A stretch of DNA of 64,000 nt from Cyanomargarita calcarea GSE-NOS-MK-12-04C (GTDB lineage Bacteria > Cyanobacteriota > Cyanobacteriia > Cyanobacteriales > Nostocaceae), in contig JAHHGZ010000030.1 in NCBI GenBank assembly GCA_019359595.1, positions 1 through 64,000 of the forward strand. The letters run 5' to 3'. Shown here one piece after another: positions 9,801 through 17,274 of this stretch. A model generated the notes under the pieces. The model searched no databases. It was not told the origin of the DNA and was given only the letters and a program-made list of their open reading frames with translations. The translations under genes were made by a program, and so were the position numbers. Position 1 is the stretch's first letter, and each line of letters opens with the position of its first letter.

Positions 9801-10330
9801 TAGTTGTCACAATATATAGTCCCACAAGACCACGTGATCGCTCCCACTTTGAAAAGTTTCGCAGTTATCACCAGCAACTTTATGCACAGGTTGAACCAAC
9901 CAGCGTAACCCCATTTTCACCGCCAGTTTTAGATAGAGCGCTGCACGCTATCATGACAATTTATGTGCGGCAAACTGGTGATGAACAAATAATCAAAACG
10001 CCCGAACCTTACCCCGAAAATATCATCGAACATCTGCGAGAAATTCTTATTCCTCGCATTCAATTGATAGACCCAGATGAAGTGGGAAATTTCCATAAGG
10101 TGTTTAACAAACGTGCTTCAGAATGGCGACGTTGGCAACGCACAAATTGGGAGAGAAACGGCAGAGATAATACTGATATACCACTAATTAGGGTAGCCGG
10201 TGAATATGCTAGTCGAGAATGGCAACGTTTATCTTGGGCTACACCAATGTCTATGAGAAATGTAGACGCGGAATGTCAAGTTGAGATTACTAATCTTTAT
10301 TTAAATGAAGGAGTGGAAGAAGATGCCTAA
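6848..10330 (+). CDS. drmA: DrmA-like superfamily 2 helicase (DISARM core)
   Basis: This is a large SF2 helicase of about 1160 aa, probably starting at ATG 6848, inside the previous gene's end (an upstream in-frame GTG at 6836 is possible). The first 430 residues form a non-helicase region with an acidic stretch. The motor then shows Walker A PTGGGKTEAYLG (about 508-519), a DELH Walker B variant (about 725), STATIRR motif III, and VTGRVGRR motif VI (about 970). Between motifs I and II lies a Cys-rich insert (CPWC...CPDNAC). Helicase plus DUF1998 partner downstream is the defining DISARM pair, which translocates on DNA to exclude phage. Here it lacks the usual nuclease and methyltransferase neighbours. 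Confidence 0.8.
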   Translation: MPEHIENREKIIQALREELLGPSPQGKIIKCSDEISFESDKDFYQPWRQDNGEEILQRDPPLVRYGVGVLHPIKTPAENEDSQQNVADTNIVLDNQPQEIEANEELITEEAKQNLKDIEEKILDISETESDDFDLSTANASQPSSMGVSFLAEFPDGSVLVVKITNCGCYRQKKVKVAGSERTWWLRKSVNSTVEFTAEELCSAKEKKLTKTEEIDGLKLSFEVFSRPDRKKREGVRLLTVCLINRTTASGRHENCLFQAGFAGTIISPKGEAHILPYPKPDFNSDYEEEQSLALLYREMETYAVGHGCAANWDKEASTGKVKAVIAECFPTFETPSITPDIGIEVPMAPLAGLILDDDGFAALSQVVNSYEEWINQKKSEISLLAKEYQDAASLHMEECTRAAQRMKNGLIYLQSDPQAKRAFQLANYAILLQQICSNRDLRKANYDTAVKRYTFSTTYQAPNPIQTDKNRGKWRAFQVAFLLMSIQSTAEGNIPERNTVELIWFPTGGGKTEAYLGLSAFALFMRRLKNPDDLGVNILMRYTLRLLTAQQFQRASALICAMEHLRRQNENELGKEPFSIGIWVGRETTPNTRKDAISKFNRLQNDSSAENPFLISRCPWCAAQMGRYQERLPKGIPNVLGYNLSRGTVIFKCPDNACEFHKHNGLPVYVIDEDIYENCPSLIIGTVDKFALLAWSYAQKARALFGIGADGERVNSPPGLIIQDELHLISGPLGSVVGLYETVIEELCTDRRNGQEIKPKIVCSTATIRRYADQVKALYGREDVVLFPPPGLDAEDSFFSRYARNSADGTLQRGRVYVGIHAPGLRSLLSAEVRTAAALLQAPVTLTPEERDPWWTFLVFFNSLRELGSTLSLLQSDIPGYLKVIRNRLGLDWQQMRYLSRILELTGRIRSDQVPEAISKLEVKCDNSNNQPSIDVCLASNIIEVGVDIDRLSLMAVVAQPKTTSQYIQVTGRVGRRWWERPGLVVTIYSPTRPRDRSHFEKFRSYHQQLYAQVEPTSVTPFSPPVLDRALHAIMTIYVRQTGDEQIIKTPEPYPENIIEHLREILIPRIQLIDPDEVGNFHKVFNKRASEWRRWQRTNWERNGRDNTDIPLIRVAGEYASREWQRLSWATPMSMRNVDAECQVEITNLYLNEGVEEDA

Positions 10331-12194
10331 AGGTCCAATAAGACGCGCTCAGTTAATTGCACCTTTTGGCGTGGGTGCGATGGTCGTAGTTAGGGATGGT
10401 ACATCTTTAATTACAGCTGGAATCGACCATTGGTACAAACGTGAAAATGGTAGCGAGGCCAATGACAAGTCCGAATTTAGAATAGAGGAATGGCGTTTAG
10501 CTGCTGTGTTGGGAGTAGATTATTTCCGTTTACCCCCGGACTTCAGAAAAGCTAATACAGGAGATGAGGTTCCTAATACTTATCTAACTGTGCCATTTTT
10601 ACGCTTTCCTCAATGGCATTTTTGCTCTTCCTGCAATCTATTGAAAGACTTTCCCCTCACTGCGCGTGGTAAAGTCAAATGTCCCGAATGTCAAGGGAAG
10701 AAGAAAACAAAATATATGGTACAGGTTCCGATTATCGCTATGTGCGATCGCTGCCATATTCAAGACTTCCCTTGGTGTGAATGGGTGCATAAATCAGCGA
10801 ATCCAACTTGCAAGAAACCGTTGCGCTTAGTTGGAACTGGAAGTGCAACTCTTGGTGGTTTAAGCGTCCGATGTGATTGTGGTGCTAAACGTTCCCTTGA
10901 GGGGATTACTGAAGCTGATGGTACAGAAACAAGACTAAGTAAAACTTTGGTTGATGATGGCGATTCTTTGTTTCTCTGCCAGGGTAAACGTCCTTGGCTG
11001 GGTAATGAAGATAGTGAACCCTGCTCTTGTCAACTACGGGGTACTTTGCGAAGTGCTACTAACGTTTACTACGCACAAACACGCAGTGCAATTTATTTGC
11101 AAAGGGGTAATAATAGCGAACTTGTTTCCCTTTTAGAAGAACCACCTCTTTCAACACTTATCCAACCACTGTCGCAAGCTGGTTTTCCGATTACACCTGA
11201 GTTTATTCGAGGGCAACATCCTGTACTGCTGCAAAATTTTTCAAATCAAGAAATCAAAGATAGTTTGAAATCTATCTTTTCACCAAAAGACACAAATGCT
11301 AATACAAATATTGTCGAAGGTGATGACCCAGATACAAGTTTTCGGCGCGAAGAATTCAATGTGCTTCGCACTGAGCGTAATGAAGAAAATCTCAAAATAA
11401 GAACAATAAATATTAACCAATATGACTCAGATATTGCACGTTATTTTTCCCGAATTTTGCTGGTTGATAAGCTGAAAGAAACCAGAGCTTTAACAGGATT
11501 TACCCGCATATTTCCGGAAACTGACCAACCTCTGTCAGTTCTACAATCTCTTTTATGGCGTCAGCCACCAGAACAAGATACATGGCTACCTGCCTACATT
11601 GTCTATGGTGAAGGTATATTTATTGAATTCAACGAAACTTGCTTGCGTGAGTGGTTAAAGATACACGGTGCAGAAATTTCCCGTCGAGTGCAGCCTTTGG
11701 TGAAACGTTTTGAAAGGATACAGGAGGAACGACATTTAAGGCAACGCCAAATAACGCCGCGATTCATTTTATTGCATACATTTGCTCACTTGTTGATGAA
11801 TCGGTTAACGTTTGAGTGCGGGTACAGTTCAGCTGCGCTGCGAGAAAGGCTCTATGTCTCGGAAAACCCTGATCTTCCAATGGCAGGAGTCCTAATTTAC
11901 ACTGCCGCTGGTGATTCTGAAGGAACAATGGGGGGACTGGTGAGGATGGCCAAGCCTCGTTTGTTTGAGCCTGTGGTGCGCTCTTCGCTCTTAGCGGCTA
12001 GCTGGTGTTCTGCCGATCCGGTGTGCATGGAAGTCGGAGAAAGAGGGGGACAAGGGCCAGATTCATGCAATTTAGCGGCTTGCCACAGTTGCGCTTTAGT
12101 TCCTGAAACAGCTTGTGAAGAGTTCAATCGCTTTTTGGATCGGGGTGTGGTTATTGGTGATATTAATAACCACGCTCTTGGATTTTTCACTTAG
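10323..12194 (+). CDS. drmB: DrmB-like DUF1998 protein (DISARM core)
   Basis: This 623-aa DUF1998-type protein follows the helicase with an eight-base overlap. The start at ATG 10323 is preferred over ATG 10305 because GAAGGAG sits about ten bases ahead and the product then opens MPKGPIRRAQLIAPFGVGA, as DrmB proteins do. Zinc-ribbon-like pairs occur at CSSC...CPEC, CDRC and CDCGAK in the first third. The C-terminal part has the DUF1998 pattern: LLHTFAHLLMNRL, then YTAAGDSEGTMGGL, and a final CxxC-rich stretch (CNLAACHSC). In DISARM, DrmB binds DrmA to form the DNA-translocating complex. The stop is 28 bp from the end of the convergent DGQHR gene. Confidence 0.82.
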   Translation: MPKGPIRRAQLIAPFGVGAMVVVRDGTSLITAGIDHWYKRENGSEANDKSEFRIEEWRLAAVLGVDYFRLPPDFRKANTGDEVPNTYLTVPFLRFPQWHFCSSCNLLKDFPLTARGKVKCPECQGKKKTKYMVQVPIIAMCDRCHIQDFPWCEWVHKSANPTCKKPLRLVGTGSATLGGLSVRCDCGAKRSLEGITEADGTETRLSKTLVDDGDSLFLCQGKRPWLGNEDSEPCSCQLRGTLRSATNVYYAQTRSAIYLQRGNNSELVSLLEEPPLSTLIQPLSQAGFPITPEFIRGQHPVLLQNFSNQEIKDSLKSIFSPKDTNANTNIVEGDDPDTSFRREEFNVLRTERNEENLKIRTININQYDSDIARYFSRILLVDKLKETRALTGFTRIFPETDQPLSVLQSLLWRQPPEQDTWLPAYIVYGEGIFIEFNETCLREWLKIHGAEISRRVQPLVKRFERIQEERHLRQRQITPRFILLHTFAHLLMNRLTFECGYSSAALRERLYVSENPDLPMAGVLIYTAAGDSEGTMGGLVRMAKPRLFEPVVRSSLLAASWCSADPVCMEVGERGGQGPDSCNLAACHSCALVPETACEEFNRFLDRGVVIGDINNHALGFFT

Positions 12195-12222
12195 AATGAG
12201 TCGCTATAACTAAATTGATCCT

Positions 12223-13413
12223 TTACATCCATCCAAGTTTTATCTGCACCATTTTAACTGCATCCACTGCAGCGGTTGTACCAGTAGAAAGTTTATAAGG
12301 CTTATCCGGATTTTTCGGTTTAGGATCTATCCTAACTACATTATCTTTCCAAAGAGGGTTTTGTCTTGACCAATCTAGCTGTGCAAGTTCTGTAATTCTT
12401 TCTTCATTAAAAGAATTGTCTCCTTGAATGTAAATAAAGTACAATAAGCGTCCTAAAATTTCCAACCCCACGCTAACACCTAGTAGACAGTCTTCTTTAA
12501 AATCAGTCACTTCATCAACTGTTAATTCCTCAGCCTCTGTATCAAAAACATACTCAGTGTTGTTGCATTCCGAAAAAAATTGATTCAAAGAAATAACTAA
12601 AGCATCCGATGTTTCATAAACATCATAATCTCGAAGCTGATTACTTGGATCGTTAGTAAAGACACAACTTACGAACCGAGCGATGTAATTAGTTGTGTAA
12701 ATTAACTTTTGTTTACTAGCGGGAGTCAATTTTATTTTCTCTGTCTTACCTTGAAACATTGGTACTCGTTTGATTAATTCTTTAGTAATACCAACCCGAC
12801 CGGAAAATTCGCCAAATGATACTAATAAGGATTTATCTAATTGTCTTGTTTGAGCCATGTCTCGAAAATCTGCCTGACATTGCTGAAAGTCTCCTTCTAA
12901 AACTAGTGTAATTGGGAAATCATCATCGCTAATTAAATTACTCTCAGCGCTCTCTATTAACTTATGTATTGCACTCTTGCGATGTTGTCCATCGGTAATA
13001 TCCAACTTAATACCACGGGGAATGACAACTAAACAAATACCCCTACCAAATTCAAGAATCTTGATGTCTTTTGAGGCTACATTTGCAGTCAATGTCCCAA
13101 CAATCCAAGGTTTTCCTTTTCGAACTCGGTCAACAATATATTCTTTAATTTCTTCTGCATGACCTTTAACTTCTGGACGGTTTTTACCAGAATCAGGGTC
13201 ATTACCAGTGGATGGTTTGGCTTGAAGAAGACCAGAAAAGTCACTTGCAGGGACATTGATTTGCAGCATAACCCGCTTTCCTTGCTGAAAAATCAGCCCT
13301 GGATAACATCGTTCACGGTGATACTGCGAAAAAAACGGCTCAAGAAAAGTATTAAATTGAGATTTCGTTTCAGATGGAACGGTGTTAGCAGCATCTTCGT
13401 TTATTTGAGCCAT
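12223..13413 (-). CDS. DGQHR-domain protein, DndB paralogue
   Basis: The 396-aa product contains DGQHRKSAIHKL (DGQHR about residues 141-145), the hallmark of DndB-type proteins. ATG 13413 (MAQINEDAANTV) is preferred to an upstream TTG at 13437. DndB represses or tunes dnd operon transcription and binds DNA; it has a ParB/Srx-like fold. This gene and the next lie in tandem on the minus strand, between the DISARM-like unit and dndC, with about 80 bp between them. Having two diverged DGQHR proteins in one island is unusual: one may regulate each module, or they may form a heteromer. It is not the canonical dndB position, so it is best seen as the paralogue. Confidence 0.75.
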   Translation of the reverse strand: MAQINEDAANTVPSETKSQFNTFLEPFFSQYHRERCYPGLIFQQGKRVMLQINVPASDFSGLLQAKPSTGNDPDSGKNRPEVKGHAEEIKEYIVDRVRKGKPWIVGTLTANVASKDIKILEFGRGICLVVIPRGIKLDITDGQHRKSAIHKLIESAESNLISDDDFPITLVLEGDFQQCQADFRDMAQTRQLDKSLLVSFGEFSGRVGITKELIKRVPMFQGKTEKIKLTPASKQKLIYTTNYIARFVSCVFTNDPSNQLRDYDVYETSDALVISLNQFFSECNNTEYVFDTEAEELTVDEVTDFKEDCLLGVSVGLEILGRLLYFIYIQGDNSFNEERITELAQLDWSRQNPLWKDNVVRIDPKPKNPDKPYKLSTGTTAAVDAVKMVQIKLGWM

Positions 13414-13493
13414 AAAAAGACCTATACAAGTGGGCAAATGCTAACACATAGTACGATTCACTTGTATATTTTGCCATCAGTAAAAATGACCGT

Positions 13494-15089
13494 CTAGTTA
13501 AGAATAACTGGCAATCCTACTTGTTTTGGTTCGACAAATTTACCATCAAAACTGATTGTTCTATTTTCTACAGTTCTAGCAGCAGCCAAATTCTTGCGAA
13601 GTTCAGTCCGTTCCATCTGGTCTTGAACTCCACCCAAAATATACATTAATAATTTCGCTGCTAAATCCTTTCCAACAACCTGTATCCGTTTTTTATTTGG
13701 GTCATACAAAACTCCATACCAGAGAGATTGCGGGTACTCCATTCCACTAAAACCACTCTGTTGGTCAAATTTGTGAAGTTTCTTAAAGATGCTATTTAAC
13801 GGCATTCCTTGCCTGTAAACCAATATTCCCAAAGCTTGAGCGATCGCCACTTGACCAACCGGACGAAAAAGCATATTTCCTTCACCTCCATCCTTCTCAA
13901 AGCTGAATCGTCGCAATGCGGGTGTATCAGAATCTTCCAAAATCCGGTAACTGGGAAGGTTTGCTAAATTATCAAATAGCTTCTGAAACTCTTGTATACC
14001 CTCCTCTAATTCCTCATCCTCTGGACGCATCGGAATTAGACCCTTATCCAAGGGTTTCCAATGAGGGTATTTTTGCCCCAAATAGCGCTCAGACATATCT
14101 TTGAGGGCTTGCAGGGTGGTTAAAACTGTGGATTTGGATGCAACTGTCGCACTATCCCAATTTACACGGGGTTTTCTATCTTCCTGAGTATTCAAAAGCG
14201 GATGAGTAGTGGCGATTTTCCTAGCTACAATCGAAAAACCATCATCTTCATTCAATTGTGCTAACTGACCTTTTGTCAAGGGTGCAGCCATCAAATTGAC
14301 GTGAACAAAGATACTTCTTACCCGTCGTCTTGCTTGGAGTCTGGTTTCACCTTTCTCTACAGCACAGATGAACTCGATACCAATTTTTTCGCTTGGTAAA
14401 TTTTCCAAGTATTCAAGTGAGCCTTGGAATTGTGAAATCAAGTCATCTACTGTGATGAAACTATTATCCGGAGTTTTATCTTTTTTATACCGTTGAAGTT
14501 TCCCCGTTTTCAGCAATTCCATCAACCCCTGCACCCCCATCAATCGGTGCTGACCATCCAATGCATAAATCGACACATTATCTTGAGAAACATTCAGCAG
14601 ACCGACATTACCCTCCTTATCCAGTGGCATAAAATCTGTAGTCGCTTTTGTCGCTTGTTTGGAACTATCCCACTCAACGGCATTAGGATTATCCACCCAA
14701 GGCTGGTTTATCACCACAAGCACAGGTGGAAACTTATGATTTTTTCTCGCTGCTAAATACTGCGTCAGGGATATTTGACGTGACCAATCAAGAGGACGTT
14801 GCTTAATTTCTTCTATCGTCTGCGCATCAATCTCAACATTGTCAGTTTGGTTATTGTACTTTTGCTCAAATAGTGGTAGAGAAGAGGCAAAGCTAACTCG
14901 ACCTGCAAACCACTCCAAAGTTACAGCACCGACATAGGCTTGAGTACCCCCCATTTCCGTTTTCTGAACGATAATTTGATCTTTCTTGCCAAGAAACTTC
15001 TCTAGCAGTAAAGTAAATTGCTGGATATCCTTATTTTGTCGTTCCCCGTATTTGTAGTCACCGCTTTGGTCAGATGCTTTGTTAGCCAT
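13494..15089 (-). CDS. dndB: DndB-type DGQHR regulator divergent from dndC
   Basis: This 531-aa protein carries YALDGQHRLMG (Asp178 of the DGQHR motif) and later LTKGQLAQLNEDDGF, both seen in DndB-like proteins. It is longer than a usual DndB (roughly 350-400 aa), with an extended C-terminal helical half. I chose ATG 15089 (MANKASDQSGDYKYG) because the frame upstream to 15167 merely translates a heptamer repeat. It is transcribed divergently from dndC, the classical dndB-dndCDE arrangement, which fits a transcriptional regulator of the modification operon. The five-copy heptamer in its 5' flank could alter expression. Confidence 0.75.
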   Translation of the reverse strand: MANKASDQSGDYKYGERQNKDIQQFTLLLEKFLGKKDQIIVQKTEMGGTQAYVGAVTLEWFAGRVSFASSLPLFEQKYNNQTDNVEIDAQTIEEIKQRPLDWSRQISLTQYLAARKNHKFPPVLVVINQPWVDNPNAVEWDSSKQATKATTDFMPLDKEGNVGLLNVSQDNVSIYALDGQHRLMGVQGLMELLKTGKLQRYKKDKTPDNSFITVDDLISQFQGSLEYLENLPSEKIGIEFICAVEKGETRLQARRRVRSIFVHVNLMAAPLTKGQLAQLNEDDGFSIVARKIATTHPLLNTQEDRKPRVNWDSATVASKSTVLTTLQALKDMSERYLGQKYPHWKPLDKGLIPMRPEDEELEEGIQEFQKLFDNLANLPSYRILEDSDTPALRRFSFEKDGGEGNMLFRPVGQVAIAQALGILVYRQGMPLNSIFKKLHKFDQQSGFSGMEYPQSLWYGVLYDPNKKRIQVVGKDLAAKLLMYILGGVQDQMERTELRKNLAAARTVENRTISFDGKFVEPKQVGLPVILN

Positions 15090-15101
15090 GTGTTTTTTAA
15101 T

Positions 15102-15136
15102 GAAGGAAGAAGGAAGAAGGAAGAAGGAAGAAGGAA
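15102..15136. repeat. Five tandem GAAGGAA heptamers in the dndB 5' flank
   Basis: Five perfect head-to-tail copies of a 7-bp unit lie 13 bp upstream of the proposed dndB ATG. On the coding strand they read as a pyrimidine tract (TTCCTTC). The copy number is not a multiple of three in base length, so slippage would alter the spacing to any upstream promoter, or the frame of an upstream start at 15167. Confidence 0.9.
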
Positions 15137-15139
15137 GAG

Positions 15140-15564
15140 GTTTACAAGATGTGGATTGTGGCTCCAACTCAAAACGGACGACGTGAATAAGTCGGGGTAT
15201 TAAACTCTAACTCCCGGATGATGAAAATAAAAAAAAGCAGTACAGATTAATTTTCTTGTTAAAATTGGTATCTGTTTCACGGTTTTTAAAAACCTTAAAG
15301 ATTTACAATACAACAGTTAATATAATATGAGCTAGCGCATAGGAGTCAGAAGCTTAGTTGACTGACACCAATGATTATGCCCTCACCCCAATCCCTCTCC
15401 CTGAGGGAGAGGGGAGAAAATTCAGATTAGGACTTACGCAGAAACTATCTTAAACCTCAGAGAAGACGAAGCTACTATGACGTTTCGATAAATTAAGCTC
15501 AGTAACGATTTTGCGTAAGTCCTGTAGATAAAACTTTACCCGTATTTCAGTAGGCAAAGGAGAA
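15140..15564. promoter_or_regulatory. Divergent dndB-dndC intergenic region
   Basis: About 425 bp separate the repeat from dndC. The region should hold promoters for both directions; none can be assigned with confidence. It contains a GC-rich hairpin (CTCTCCCTGAGGGAGAG near 15396-15413) and a small inverted-repeat element at 15429-15523. An AAGGAG Shine-Dalgarno lies just before the dndC ATG. Confidence 0.5.
15429..15523. repeat. 95-bp inverted-repeat element (AGGACTTACGCA ends)
   Basis: A perfect 12-bp terminal inverted repeat (AGGACTTACGCA at 15429-15440, TGCGTAAGTCCT at 15512-15523) encloses AT-rich sequence. The same end occurs singly as GAGAGTTTTTGCGTAAG-type sequence near 3008-3026 and 56032-56053, which suggests a dispersed MITE-like family. 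Confidence 0.7.
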
Positions 15565-17166
15565 ATGGCTACAACAAGACAGCCAGAGAATAAAAATCAG
15601 CCAGCACGTACTGTGGAAGAGTTTGTGGAGGATATCCAAGCTCTCACCACTGAAATACAAGAATTATACTGCTTGGACGAAATACCTTGGGTAATTGGAT
15701 ACTCTGGTGGTAAAGACTCGACGGCAATTTTACAGTTAATTTGGAATGCGATCGCTTTACTTCCCCTCTCCAAACGGACTAAGAAAATCCACGTCATTAC
15801 AACAGATACGCTGGTAGAAAATCCCTATGTATCTGCTTGGGTACGCAAATCTTTACAACAGATAAAGGTTGCAGCGAAAAACCAAGAAATGCCAATGGAA
15901 CCTCATCTGTTAACTCCAGAATTAAAAGAGACATTCTGGGTAGGTTTAATCGGAAAAGGTTATCCAGCACCAGGACCAAAATTTCGCTGGTGTACACCAA
16001 GGCTGAAAATAGATCCATCGAATCGTTTTGTTCGAGATATTATCCGAAACAGTGGTGAAGCAATTCTGGTTTTAGGTATTCGCAAAGCCGAAAGTAGCAA
16101 CCGTGCAGCTAGAATGAAAAAATGGGAAGACCGACGGGTTCGCGATCGCCTCAGTCCTAACATGAATTTGCCAAACTCCCTAGTTTACAGTCCGATCGAA
16201 GATTGGCGAAATGATGAAGTTTGGATGTATCTCATGCAATGGGAGAATCCTTGGGAATACAGCAACAAAGATTTATTCACCATGTATCGAGGTGCAACAG
16301 CGGATAATGAATGTCCTTTAGTTGTCGATACATCTACTCCTAGTTGTGGTAGCTCTCGGTTTGGTTGCTGGGTTTGTACCCTAGTGACTCAGGACAGTTC
16401 ACTTGCTGCAATGGTTCAAAACGACGAAGAAAAAGAATGGTTGCAACCGATTCTTGATTTTCGCAAACAACTGGATGCAGAAGAAAACCGGAGTAAACGA
16501 GATTTTAGGCGGAGAAATGGTGATGTTCAACTATATGAACGCAATATAGAAAATGAAATATCTGTTGAACCAATTCCTGGTCCTTATTTGAAAGAAGCAC
16601 GGGAAGATTGGCTGAGAAAACTCCTGAATCTTCAAGCTCAACTTCGTCGCACAGCACCAGAAAATATGCGCGACATCACCTTAATTACTCCAGAAGAACT
16701 TAGCGAAATTCGTCGCATTTGGTTAGAAGAAAGACACGAATTTGATGATAGTTTACCCCGCATATATATGGAAGTCACGGGTGAAGAATTTCAAGACTTG
16801 CGTCCTGGTGCTGAAAACAGTCTGTTAGGTACCGATGAGTGGACGGTACTAGAGGAAATCTGTGAAGGTGATGCAATGCACTTGGAACTAATTGCAAAAC
16901 TGTTGGATACAGAACGTCAGTATCGCAAGAAAGGAAAGCGGATAGGAATTTACGACAGCTTAGAAAAATGCTTTGAAACAAGTTCGCGATCGCCTCAAGA
17001 AGCAATTCTGAATGCCCACCTAAAGCGGGATTTGAAAAATGCTGTCGGGGAAGGTGATGTTGAGAAGGTAAAACAGTTAACTTTAGGGGATGTTGTTGAT
17101 AATAATTGGGAAAATTTGAAACCAAAAGCTTGGGCAAATAAGAAGTTTAAAAAAAATATTGGATAG
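15565..17166 (+). CDS. dndC: DNA phosphorothioation sulfurtransferase DndC
   Basis: This 533-aa protein of the PAPS-reductase/PP-loop ATP pyrophosphatase group activates the DNA backbone for sulfur insertion, using sulfur from a cysteine desulfurase (DndA/IscS). The PP-loop SGGKDS is at residues 47-52. Four cysteines at 250, 261, 268 and 271 (CPL..., CGSSRFGCWVC) match the iron-sulfur cluster ligands of DndC. An RWCTPRLK segment near 150 is also typical. A good AAGGAG ribosome-binding site precedes ATG 15565. No dndA is present here, so a housekeeping desulfurase elsewhere would have to supply sulfur. It heads a same-strand run dndC-dndD-dndE. Confidence 0.92.
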   Translation: MATTRQPENKNQPARTVEEFVEDIQALTTEIQELYCLDEIPWVIGYSGGKDSTAILQLIWNAIALLPLSKRTKKIHVITTDTLVENPYVSAWVRKSLQQIKVAAKNQEMPMEPHLLTPELKETFWVGLIGKGYPAPGPKFRWCTPRLKIDPSNRFVRDIIRNSGEAILVLGIRKAESSNRAARMKKWEDRRVRDRLSPNMNLPNSLVYSPIEDWRNDEVWMYLMQWENPWEYSNKDLFTMYRGATADNECPLVVDTSTPSCGSSRFGCWVCTLVTQDSSLAAMVQNDEEKEWLQPILDFRKQLDAEENRSKRDFRRRNGDVQLYERNIENEISVEPIPGPYLKEAREDWLRKLLNLQAQLRRTAPENMRDITLITPEELSEIRRIWLEERHEFDDSLPRIYMEVTGEEFQDLRPGAENSLLGTDEWTVLEEICEGDAMHLELIAKLLDTERQYRKKGKRIGIYDSLEKCFETSSRSPQEAILNAHLKRDLKNAVGEGDVEKVKQLTLGDVVDNNWENLKPKAWANKKFKKNIG

Positions 17167-17179
17167 TTTTTATTGGTTA

Positions 17180-17272
17180 TTTGTTAGTGGATAGTGGTTA
17201 GGAGTAAAGAACCAACAACCAACAACTAACAACCAACAACTATCAATCAACAACTATCAACTAACAAAAATG
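17180..17272. repeat. Degenerate heptamer tandem repeat between dndC and dndD
   Basis: Degenerate GTTAGTGGATAGTGG units are followed by AACAACCAACAACTA-type units, forming a self-complementary array immediately before dndD. Similar arrays occur near 34460-34550 and 37600-37750 and are typical of heterocystous cyanobacterial spacers. Confidence 0.75.
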
Positions 17273-17274
17273 AA

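Noticed and set aside
13437-13493. Longer start (TTG 13437) for the DGQHR paralogue
   Set aside because: ATG 13413 gives a more natural N-terminus and the TTG lacks a Shine-Dalgarno sequence.
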